Source: Xanthomonas euvesicatoria pv. euvesicatoria (GTDB lineage: Bacteria > Pseudomonadota > Gammaproteobacteria > Xanthomonadales > Xanthomonadaceae). From it: a stretch of 64,000 nucleotides of DNA. The notes under the pieces are model-generated. The model worked only from the letters and a program-made list of their open reading frames with translations, had not been told where the DNA came from and made no database searches. The DNA lies in NCBI RefSeq assembly GCF_020880415.1, contig NZ_JAJIUJ010000049.1, positions 62,001 through 126,000 of the forward strand. Reading direction: 5' to 3'. The position numbers and the translations under genes were made by a program. The stretch's first letter is position 1. Each line of letters opens with the position of its first letter. Shown here one piece after another: positions 42,456 to 49,436 of this stretch.

Positions 42456-43709
42456 TCATCGCGCGATGGCCGGCGCGGCCGGGTGCAGGTGGCCCAGGCC
42501 GAAGACCTGGGCATGCGTGCTCGCTGCGGCGCCTTCGTCCTGTGGCTCCAGCACCGCCCAGACGTTGGCCTGCAGCAACGGGGCCACACGAAAGGATTCC
42601 TGCTGCGGCAGGATCTGCACCGACAACGCGCCGGCCGCACTGCACAGCAGGCGTGCCCGCAGATGCTGCCGCCAGATCGGCCTGGCCTGCATCGGTGCCT
42701 CTAATGCGACGCGCACGCCATGCTCAACCGGCATGCCCAACAAACCGCGCAATGCCGGCTCGACGAAAAAGCGCAGACCGGCCGCGCTGGCCATCGGGTT
42801 GCCGGGCAAACCCATATACAGCGCGCCATCGCTAAAGCGCGCAAGCAGCACCGGTTTGCCCGGTCGCACTGCGACCTTATGAAACAGCACTTCGGCAGCG
42901 TGGCGTGCCAATGCCTCCGGGATGAAATCGTACCGACCACGCGAAACGGCGCCGGTGCTCAGGATGAGATCGGCACCGGCATGGCGGGCCTGTGCCAGTG
43001 CCGCATCGAACGCAGCATCGTCGTCGCCCACCTGCCCACGCCACACGACATCGGCGCCGGCGGCACGCAACTGAGCCAGCAGATAACTGCTGGTGCCATC
43101 GCGGATCTGGCCCGGCTGCAGGGGTTGTGCAGGGTCGCCGATCAACTCGCGTCCAGTGGCGATCAAGGCCACGCGCGGCCGCCGCACCACCTGCACATGC
43201 GCGCAGCCCAGGCCGGCGAGCAGCATCAGATGCGCACCGCGCAGCATGGTGCCGGCGTCGATCACGCGATCGTGCAAGCGCACGTCTTCGCCGCGACGAC
43301 GGATGTGCTGACCCGCACGCACCGGCTGACGCAGGCGGATGCGGCTGGGGCGCTCGCCGTCGTGCTCAAGGATCTGCACTTGCTCGATCGGCACTACCGC
43401 ATCGGCACCCGGCGGCACGCCGGCGCCGGTCATGATTTCCCAGGCCGCACCGATCGCAGCCGCACCGGCGTCCTGCCCTGCCGCAACGGTACCGCTCACC
43501 ACGTACTCGCGGTCTGCCAACGCACCCATCCCCGCGGTCGCCAATGCAAACCCATCCATTGCGCTGTTGTCGAAGGGCGGCAACTCGGCCTGGCTCGACA
43601 AGGCGTCGGCAAGCACGCGACCTTCGGCATCGGCGCTTGCCACCCACTCGCTGGCAAGGGGTGCGACGTGCGCGTGGACCAGCGCGAGTGCTTCGGCATA
43701 GCTGATCAT
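42456..43709 (-). CDS. moeA: Molybdopterin molybdenumtransferase (MoeA), first paralog
   Basis: Inserts molybdenum into adenylylated molybdopterin; 417 residues. Family motifs: LPPFDNSAMDGFAL near the start, IMTGAGVPPGADAVVPIEQ, RRRGEDVRLHDRVIDAGTML, then the MoCF domain with RVALIATGRELIGD, RDGTSSYLLAQLRAAGADV, ILSTGAVSRGRYDFIPEAL and VAVRPGKPVLLARFSDGALYMGLPGNPMAS. The usual TGGVSVGxxD is here TGAVSRGRYD, a mild divergence from the second paralog at 53.8 kb. The ATG at 43709 begins the conserved N-terminus. It lies upstream of mobA in the same direction. Confidence 0.92.
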   Translation of the reverse strand: MISYAEALALVHAHVAPLASEWVASADAEGRVLADALSSQAELPPFDNSAMDGFALATAGMGALADREYVVSGTVAAGQDAGAAAIGAAWEIMTGAGVPPGADAVVPIEQVQILEHDGERPSRIRLRQPVRAGQHIRRRGEDVRLHDRVIDAGTMLRGAHLMLLAGLGCAHVQVVRRPRVALIATGRELIGDPAQPLQPGQIRDGTSSYLLAQLRAAGADVVWRGQVGDDDAAFDAALAQARHAGADLILSTGAVSRGRYDFIPEALARHAAEVLFHKVAVRPGKPVLLARFSDGALYMGLPGNPMASAAGLRFFVEPALRGLLGMPVEHGVRVALEAPMQARPIWRQHLRARLLCSAAGALSVQILPQQESFRVAPLLQANVWAVLEPQDEGAAASTHAQVFGLGHLHPAAPAIAR

Positions 43710-43913
43710 GTGCAGGACAGTGCCGACCAATGGATGACCCGGCTAGGATACCGGCCCCTGGCGCAGCAGGTACAGGCGTGGCCGTGCGGGGCGGTCGTGT
43801 GTCCATCCGCCACATGATGGGCATCACCGCAGACACCACGCTTGAAGCTGCTCGAACGGTATGCAGACAGCGTGCGCTGCAAGGTTGCAGGCCTTCCTTG
43901 AGCAACTGCACGC

Positions 43914-44189
43914 ATGCAATTCGTCGACGTCGTGGGCTGGCTCGCCAGCATCATCCTGATCGCCACCTTGATCCGGCAGATCTACAAACAATGGCGCTCC
44001 GACGCCGCGCAGGGCGTCTCGCGCTGGTTGTTCCTCGGCCAGATCAGTGCTTCGGTGTTGTTCATCCTCTACAGTTATCTGGTTGGCAACGCGGTGTTTA
44101 TCGTCAGCAATGTGCTGATCCTGCTGACGGCCCTGATCGGCTATGCATTGCAGCGGGTCAAGCGCCGCAGGCTGGAACGCGCAGCGTAG
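43914..44189 (+). CDS. SemiSWEET/PQ-loop small membrane transporter
   Basis: Membrane protein of 91 residues with three hydrophobic helices (VVGWLASIILIATLI, WLFLGQISASVLFILYSYL, AVFIVSNVLILLTALIGYAL). This is the size and triple-helix-bundle layout of bacterial SemiSWEET sugar transporters, which function as dimers. The loop RQIYKQWRSDAAQGVS and the Asn in helix 3 (IVSNVLI) are typical; the exact PQ motif is modified. The substrate is probably a small sugar, unproven. It is convergent with exonuclease III. Confidence 0.82.
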   Translation: MQFVDVVGWLASIILIATLIRQIYKQWRSDAAQGVSRWLFLGQISASVLFILYSYLVGNAVFIVSNVLILLTALIGYALQRVKRRRLERAA

Positions 44190-44223
44190 ACAGGCTGCGT
44201 GGACTCCTGCCGGCCGGTCGAGC

Positions 44224-45219
44224 TTAGTCAGCCGTTCTTTTCGCCGACTTGTGTGGTTTTGCCGAAGCGGCTGTGGCCCTCTTCGCAGCGATCTTCTTGG
44301 CCGCTCTTTTCGCGATGACACTGGGCGTCTTCTTGGCGGCCGCCTTGGGCACGGCCGCCTTTTTCGCTGTGCCCGGCTTGCGCACCTTCGCGGCCGACGT
44401 GGCATCCGCCGCTGCTTCGGCGGGCGCATCCGGTACACGCACACTGATCCAGGTGGGTGCATGGTCGCTGGCCTTTTCCAGCGCACGTACCCACTTGTCG
44501 ACGCCGGCATCTTGAAGGTCGGGCGCCAGCGTGCGATTGAGTAGCAGATGATCGATGCGCAACCCACGGTCGCGCGCAAAGTGCTGACGAAAGTAATCCC
44601 AGAACGTATAGATCGGCGTGTGGCCATGGATGGCCAGCAGGCTGTCGGTCCAGCCCTGTGCCAGCAGGGTCTGGTAGGCCTCGCGGCTCTCCGGCTGCAG
44701 CAGGGCGTCCTTGCGCCAGCCCTTGGGGTCGTAGATATCCGCATCGGTCGGCACCACATTGAAGTCGCCGATCAGCGCCACCGGATGCGGCAGGTCCACC
44801 AGCGTTTTCGCATGCCGGATCAAGCGTTCGAACCATGCAAGCTTGTAGTCGAACTTCGGCCCGGGCTGCGGGTTGCCGTTGGGCAAATACAGGCAGGCCA
44901 CCACCACACCATGGATCGCCGCCTCCAGATAGCGGCTTTGCGTATCGCGTGGATCCCAGGGCAACCCGCGACGAATCTCCACTGGCTCGGTCCCCCGCGC
45001 GAGCAGCGCCACGCCATTCCAGGACTTTTCGCCCTGCCAGATCACACCGTACCCGGCATCGCGGATTGCCTGCTCCGGAAACGCAGCTTGCGTCGATTTC
45101 AATTCCTGCAGGCCCACGATGTCCGGCTGCTCGCGCTGCAGCCATTCCAGCAAGTGTGGCAGACGGCTGGCAATACCGTTGACGTTGAACGTCGCGATCT
45201 TACGTAAGGTACCTGACAT
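44224..45219 (-). CDS. xthA: Exodeoxyribonuclease III with histone-H1-like C-terminal tail
   Basis: AP endonuclease/3'-5' exonuclease for base excision repair, 331 residues. The EEP catalytic core spans residues 1-265: KIATFNVNGIASRLPHLLEWL, GLQELKSTQAAFP (catalytic Glu), SRYLEAAI, GDFNVVPTDADIYDPKGW (Asp/Asn), FWDYF and KASDHAPTWISVRV (final His). Typical XthA proteins end here. This one continues for about 65 residues rich in Lys and Ala (KKAAVPKAAAKKTPSVIAKRAAKKIAAKRAT...), resembling histone H1/HupB tails and likely a DNA-binding or crowding extension. It is convergent with the SemiSWEET gene. Confidence 0.92.
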   Translation of the reverse strand: MSGTLRKIATFNVNGIASRLPHLLEWLQREQPDIVGLQELKSTQAAFPEQAIRDAGYGVIWQGEKSWNGVALLARGTEPVEIRRGLPWDPRDTQSRYLEAAIHGVVVACLYLPNGNPQPGPKFDYKLAWFERLIRHAKTLVDLPHPVALIGDFNVVPTDADIYDPKGWRKDALLQPESREAYQTLLAQGWTDSLLAIHGHTPIYTFWDYFRQHFARDRGLRIDHLLLNRTLAPDLQDAGVDKWVRALEKASDHAPTWISVRVPDAPAEAAADATSAAKVRKPGTAKKAAVPKAAAKKTPSVIAKRAAKKIAAKRATAASAKPHKSAKRTAD

Positions 45220-45379
45220 GGGTGCAAATGGCCGCTTCCGTGGTGCAACAGCATGACCGCCGCTTGATTAAGCCGATGCTCAAGCGAGGTGAAGCTGCAC
45301 TGCGTGCCCCGGCCCATGCTCACGCCTGGCACACCGCCGGCGCTGTTAGCTTGAAGCACATTCATTGATGGGAATTGCC

Positions 45380-46135
45380 ATGCGACATTCCGCACTGTTG
45401 ATCGGCCTTGCGCTCTGCGCCAGTTGCTCGCGCAGCCCACCGTCGGTCACCCCGCCCGGCGCACCGGAAACGCCCAAGACCAATGTGCTGGAAGCCGGCG
45501 CGAAAGTGCTGCAGCCCAGCGGCCCGGTCGGCAAGCTGGACATCTATCTGGTCGGCTTCCATCCGATGAAGGATGCGCCAGATGAGCAAATGGAGGCGCA
45601 TCACTATTGCCAACAGGTCAATGAAGATCTTGCCCAATGCGCGCTCTACGACGGCAACACCGACCGTGCCAACCTCACCGGTATCGAGTACATCATCTCG
45701 GAGACGTTATTTGCGCAGTTGCCGGCACACGAGCGCAACTTCTGGCATCCGCATAACGGTGAAATTCTTTCCGGCCAGCTCTCTGCTCCCAACCTGCCGC
45801 AGGTCGCAGAGAAGGAACTGATGCGCAGCAAGATCAACAGCTACGGCAAGACCTGGCACACCTGGCATTCGCGCAAGGGCACCGCGCCTGGCGACACCTT
45901 GCCGCTGGGCGAGCCGATGCTGGCGTGGTCGTTCAACCGCGATGGTGAGTTGCAGCAACCGTTGGTTGCGCAACGCGATCAGCCCGTTTCGGTGTCCACC
46001 GCAGAGCGCCGCGCCAACCGTCAAGAGCTTGTGCCGCTGGCAAAGCCGCAAGAAGGCGTGGATGCATTAAGTGCCCATTTTCCCAACGCCCAACCCATAC
46101 CCGGGGTGACCGACGCAAGGGGCAAGCATCCCTGA
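45380..46135 (+). CDS. DUF1264 (oil-body-associated-protein-like) lipoprotein
   Basis: Predicted lipoprotein of 251 residues: MRHSALLIGLALCASCS gives a short signal with a CASC lipobox. The mature part has the DUF1264/OBAP pattern HPMKDAPDEQMEAHHYCQQVNEDLAQCALYDGNT, IEYIISETLFAQLPAHERNFWHPHNGEILSGQL, then KTWHTWHSRKG and LPLGEPMLAWSFNRDG. The family is best known from plant seed oil bodies and occurs sporadically in bacteria; its biochemical role is unknown. The ATG at 45380 (GGGAATTGCC before it) was preferred over an in-frame ATG 12 nt upstream. A strong hairpin follows the stop. Confidence 0.85.
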   Translation: MRHSALLIGLALCASCSRSPPSVTPPGAPETPKTNVLEAGAKVLQPSGPVGKLDIYLVGFHPMKDAPDEQMEAHHYCQQVNEDLAQCALYDGNTDRANLTGIEYIISETLFAQLPAHERNFWHPHNGEILSGQLSAPNLPQVAEKELMRSKINSYGKTWHTWHSRKGTAPGDTLPLGEPMLAWSFNRDGELQQPLVAQRDQPVSVSTAERRANRQELVPLAKPQEGVDALSAHFPNAQPIPGVTDARGKHP

Positions 46136-46146
46136 GCCCGGAGGAC

Positions 46147-46174
46147 ACCCTGCTGCACCAACGTGCAGCAGGGT
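46147..46174 (+). terminator. 12-bp hairpin after the DUF1264 gene
   Basis: Perfect stem ACCCTGCTGCAC/GTGCAGCAGGGT with a CAAC loop, 11 nt past the stop codon. There is no T-run, so it is a likely transcript-end or mRNA-stabilising hairpin rather than a classical intrinsic terminator. Confidence 0.6.
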
Positions 46175-46332
46175 CAGGCGTGGCGCGAGTACTTGGCAAT
46201 GCGTTAGAGCCTGGAGAAACGCGCGATGCAGCTAGCGGTACGCACGTACCCTGCCCTGTTGCACACGCCAGATGCCAAGCGATTCCCGGCAGCGCCTGCA
46301 GCGCAACTCAGTGCGACCAAGGTTCTTCGACG

Positions 46333-47502
46333 CTAGGGCACAAACCCCGCACGCACGCACCCATCGTGTTTGTGCTTGAACATGTCGTAGCCCCGCACGG
46401 CGTCTTCCAGCGGCATCTTGTGGGTCAGCAAAAATCCGGATTTCAAACGTCCCGCCTGCGCCAGGTCCAGCAACCTAGGCACGTATCGCTGCCCATGTTG
46501 CTGCGCGGTTCGCACCGTCAGACCCTTGTTCATCACGGCACCCAGCGGAAACTTGTCCATCACTCCGTACACGCCCAAGACCGACAGGATGCCGCCCTTG
46601 CGGCAGGCGAGGATGGCTTCGCGCAACGCCTGGCCGCGATCGGTGTGCAGGTGCAAAGCCTGCTTGACCCGATCGTAGGTATGGCCGATGCCGGTGCCAT
46701 GCGCCTCCATTCCGACCGCATCGATACAGGCATCCGGGCCACGCCCACCGGTCATTTCGCGCAGGACATCCACCACGCTGTCGACCGCCGAATAATCGAT
46801 CACCTCCACACCTAACACATCGCGCGCCATTGCCAGACGCTCCGGCAAGCGGTCGATGCCGATCACGCGTTCTGCGCCCAAAATACGTGCACTTTGCTGG
46901 GCCATCAGCCCCACGCCACCGCATCCCCACACCGCCACCGTGTCGCCGGGCTGGATATTGCAAAAGTCTGCACCCATGAAGCCAGTGGGCCCCGCGTCCG
47001 AGAGAAACAGCGCATCTTCGTCGGAGACCCCATCGGGCACCTCGAAACACCCCACATCCGCATGCGGCACGCGGATGTAGGTTGCGTGCGAACCTGCGTA
47101 ACCGCCAAAGGCGTGCGTATAGCCGTAAATCCCGGCGGTCGCATGCCCAAGCAAGGGTTCCTGCATTTCCCAGTTGGGGTTGGTGTTGTCGCACAGCGAA
47201 AATTCCTTGCGCTCGCAATGCCAGCAACCGCCACAGGAAATAAACGACGGCACCACCACGCGCTGACCCACGCGCACATTCTTCACTGCGTTGCCCACCT
47301 CCACCACCGTACCCATGAACTCGTGGCCGATGACATCGCCCTCGCGCATGGTTGGCAGGTAGCCATCGATGAAATGCAGATCAGAGCCGCAGGTGGTGGT
47401 GAGCCCGACCTTCAGGATCACATCGCGGGGATTGACCAGCACCGGATCGGGCACGGTTTCCACGCGCAAATCGTTGATGCCATTCCAGCACAGTGCTCGC
47501 AC
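46333..47502 (-). CDS. Zinc-dependent alcohol/formaldehyde dehydrogenase
   Basis: NAD(P)-dependent medium-chain dehydrogenase of 389 residues, cytoplasmic. Catalytic zinc ligands lie in TTCGSDLHFIDGYLPTMREGDVIGHEFMG. The structural zinc site is CGGCWHCERKEFSLC, and the Rossmann motif is VAVWGCGGVGLMAQQSARILGAERVIGID. The long insert (YGYTHAFGGYAGSHATYIRVPHADVGCFEVPDGVSDEDALFLSDAGPTGFMGADFCNI) matches the glutathione-independent formaldehyde dehydrogenase-like subgroup. The substrate is unproven. The next gene (SRPBCC) lies only 13 nt upstream on the same strand, suggesting an operon. Confidence 0.9.
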   Translation of the reverse strand: MRALCWNGINDLRVETVPDPVLVNPRDVILKVGLTTTCGSDLHFIDGYLPTMREGDVIGHEFMGTVVEVGNAVKNVRVGQRVVVPSFISCGGCWHCERKEFSLCDNTNPNWEMQEPLLGHATAGIYGYTHAFGGYAGSHATYIRVPHADVGCFEVPDGVSDEDALFLSDAGPTGFMGADFCNIQPGDTVAVWGCGGVGLMAQQSARILGAERVIGIDRLPERLAMARDVLGVEVIDYSAVDSVVDVLREMTGGRGPDACIDAVGMEAHGTGIGHTYDRVKQALHLHTDRGQALREAILACRKGGILSVLGVYGVMDKFPLGAVMNKGLTVRTAQQHGQRYVPRLLDLAQAGRLKSGFLLTHKMPLEDAVRGYDMFKHKHDGCVRAGFVP

Positions 47503-47515
47503 AGAAAAGCCCTCC

Positions 47516-48046
47516 TCAAGAATGCGCGTGCGTCGACGCGCGCGCCGCTGGGGTATGCAACAAGGTCGGCACCTCGCCGGCCTCCAGCCATGCGCGCAAT
47601 CGCCGTAGTCCCTTGCCGACCAGCACGTACGGCGCGGGATTCACCAGCTTGGTGAACACCTGCGCCAGCAGGCCTTCGACCGCATAGTGCAGGCTTAGCG
47701 TCGCTTCGCTGGCTTCGCGCCCACGTGCAGGGCGCACCTGCAATACGATAGCGAGCTGCAGCCCATGTTCGCCCTCGGCCTCGTAACGCACCGACTCGCC
47801 CAGCCGCGCATCTGCGCGGCGCAAGGTCACCTCCACATCCTGACGCAGCGGCGCGTGCAGCTTCCAGCGGGACGCATGGCCGTCGCCGGAGACCAGCTCG
47901 GCAGCACCTTCCAACACGCGTTGCTGCACATTCGCATCGCACCAGGCATCCAGTATCTGATGAGGTTCGGCACGGATGGTCATGCTGCGTACGATGTGCG
48001 TACCGTCATCGTCGGTACGTACCGGATCGGTCGGTAATGCAGCCAT
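47516..48046 (-). CDS. SRPBCC (polyketide cyclase/START-like) family protein
   Basis: Soluble protein of 176 residues with the SRPBCC pattern: DGTHIVRSMTIRAEPHQILDAWCDANVQQRVL (strand plus helices at the N-terminus), a central antiparallel sheet (ASRWKLHAPLRQDVEVTLRRADAR; SVRYEAEGEHG) and a long C-terminal helix (YAVEGLLAQVFTKLVNPAPYVLVGKGLRRLRAWLEAG). It resembles YdaY/coenzyme-Q-binding-like stress proteins that often accompany Zn alcohol dehydrogenases. The start ATG at 48046 directly follows the DUF4142 stop (48050), so all three genes likely share a transcript. Confidence 0.82.
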   Translation of the reverse strand: MAALPTDPVRTDDDGTHIVRSMTIRAEPHQILDAWCDANVQQRVLEGAAELVSGDGHASRWKLHAPLRQDVEVTLRRADARLGESVRYEAEGEHGLQLAIVLQVRPARGREASEATLSLHYAVEGLLAQVFTKLVNPAPYVLVGKGLRRLRAWLEAGEVPTLLHTPAARASTHAHS

Positions 48047-48049
48047 GGC

Positions 48050-48628
48050 TCAGCGGGCTCCGGCGTTCTTGTCGTCGGCCTGCAATGCCTTGGCGCTGCT
48101 CAGATGATCGGCGACGTGATGGCGCGTGGTCTGCAGGTGTTCGAGCACCGGCGATGTCTTTGCCTGCGGGATCAGCTTGCTGTCGAGCGCCGTTAATGCG
48201 TCGGTGTGGTCTTTCACCATCGCAGTGACATAGGCCGTTTCGAATGCATGACCGTCCAGCTTCTGCAGCTTGGCCAACTCCGCCTTGCCCTTCGTCATCT
48301 GCAGCTTTGCACCCGCGGCGGACGTGTCCGGTTGCCATTTGGCGATCTTCTGGTTGTTGTCGGTGTGTTCCTTGATTATGCGCGTGGCGTAGTCGCGTGC
48401 GCCGCCTTGCACCTGCTTCTGCAATGCCAGATTTGCCGCGTTGATTTCGCTGGTGTTGATGGCACTCAGCATACCGAGCGCCTCGCGCTCGTCCTCGCTG
48501 GGTGTCGCTGCACCCGCGGTTTGCTGCCCGGCGGGCATTGCAGACTGTGTCCGGTTCTGTGCTTGCGCAGATATGCTGGCGCCAACGCACAGGGCCAGGA
48601 CAAGGATGATCGGGCGACGTATGTTCAT
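48050..48628 (-). CDS. Exported DUF4142 protein
   Basis: Periplasmic helical protein of 192 residues. Signal peptide MNIRRPIILVLALCVGASISAQAQ (cleavage near AQA), then the DUF4142 four-helix region: ALGMLSAINTSEINAANLALQKQVQGGARDYATRIIKEHTDNNQKI, followed by AFETAYVTAMVKDHTDALTALDSKL and LQTTRHHVADHLSSAKAL with conserved His/Glu positions. The fold is ferritin-like and such proteins are often stress-related; no activity is known. It heads a probable operon with SRPBCC and the alcohol dehydrogenase. Confidence 0.88.
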   Translation of the reverse strand: MNIRRPIILVLALCVGASISAQAQNRTQSAMPAGQQTAGAATPSEDEREALGMLSAINTSEINAANLALQKQVQGGARDYATRIIKEHTDNNQKIAKWQPDTSAAGAKLQMTKGKAELAKLQKLDGHAFETAYVTAMVKDHTDALTALDSKLIPQAKTSPVLEHLQTTRHHVADHLSSAKALQADDKNAGAR

Positions 48629-49123
48629 GGAAGTCTCCAGCTGGATGATGTAGCTCGATGCTGGGCTTGGCTGCGTGACTCGATCGTCGCGCTAGCGTCG
48701 AGAACTGGCGAAGGCTGCGTGCTGCAGCGCAACGCATCGTCACACTGTGTGAAGGTCACGCAGTCGGGGTTTTCCTCCAACTTTGAATTCGCTGACGACC
48801 ATGCCGCTGCGCGGCAGCGCGGGATACCGCATCATCGGCTATCGAAAACCCTGTTTGGGAACGTAATCGCTCGCCGCCAGCGCCTGGCGCTGCAATCATC
48901 AAGGCAATGGTCGGCTTCCCCCGAGACATCGAGGATCGGCTCTACGTGCATTTTGTGCTGCAATCGTCCCACTGGCAGTGCTGTGGCGATGCACGCGCAC
49001 CGCGAGCCGCTTTGTCCCGCAGCAAGGGCGTAATCACGGGCAAGCTGTCGCTGCAGCGCTTGGCGCTGCAACGTCGATTCACGGCATAGGGTCGAGCCTA
49101 CCGCATCCCGTCAGCGTCCCGTG
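48629..49123. other. Intergenic region with a GC-rich direct repeat
   Basis: About 495 nt with no supported gene. It carries two near-identical 18-mers, CAGCGCCTGGCGCTGCAA (48878-48895) and CAGCGCTTGGCGCTGCAA (49054-49071), each itself nearly palindromic. Confidence 0.5.
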
Positions 49124-49339
49124 TCATGCGCCAGGATCCGCCGGCCCCAGCTGATTGGCGGCCAATATCTCGTCGATACGTTTGACGATCTGCGCTGCCT
49201 GCTCCTGCGATTGCGCCGCACCGGTGATCTTCTCGGAACGGGCCCGGAACACATCCCAAAAATCGTCCGGGTGCTGACTGCGCATCTCCGGCAACGCTTC
49301 GGCAAGCTGCTTCAATTGTGCATCGATGTCAGGTGTCAT
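49124..49339 (-). CDS. Small conserved hypothetical protein
   Basis: 71-residue acidic helical protein (MTPDIDAQLKQLAEALPEMRSQHPDDFWDVFRAR...QEQAAQIVKRIDEILAANQLG). The ATG at 49339 is supported by AGGAG at ideal spacing; a longer in-frame version lacks any start signal. No signal peptide, membrane segment or recognised domain. The coding bias and ribosome-binding site make it a likely real gene. Function unknown. Confidence 0.72.
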   Translation of the reverse strand: MTPDIDAQLKQLAEALPEMRSQHPDDFWDVFRARSEKITGAAQSQEQAAQIVKRIDEILAANQLGPADPGA

Positions 49340-49436
49340 CACGGTCTCCTCTGCTGTGCTCACGCTACCGCTGCGCCGGTGAGCCCGATGCCAACGTGGT
49401 GCGCAGACCGCGTTATCCGCATCAACGTTATCCGCA

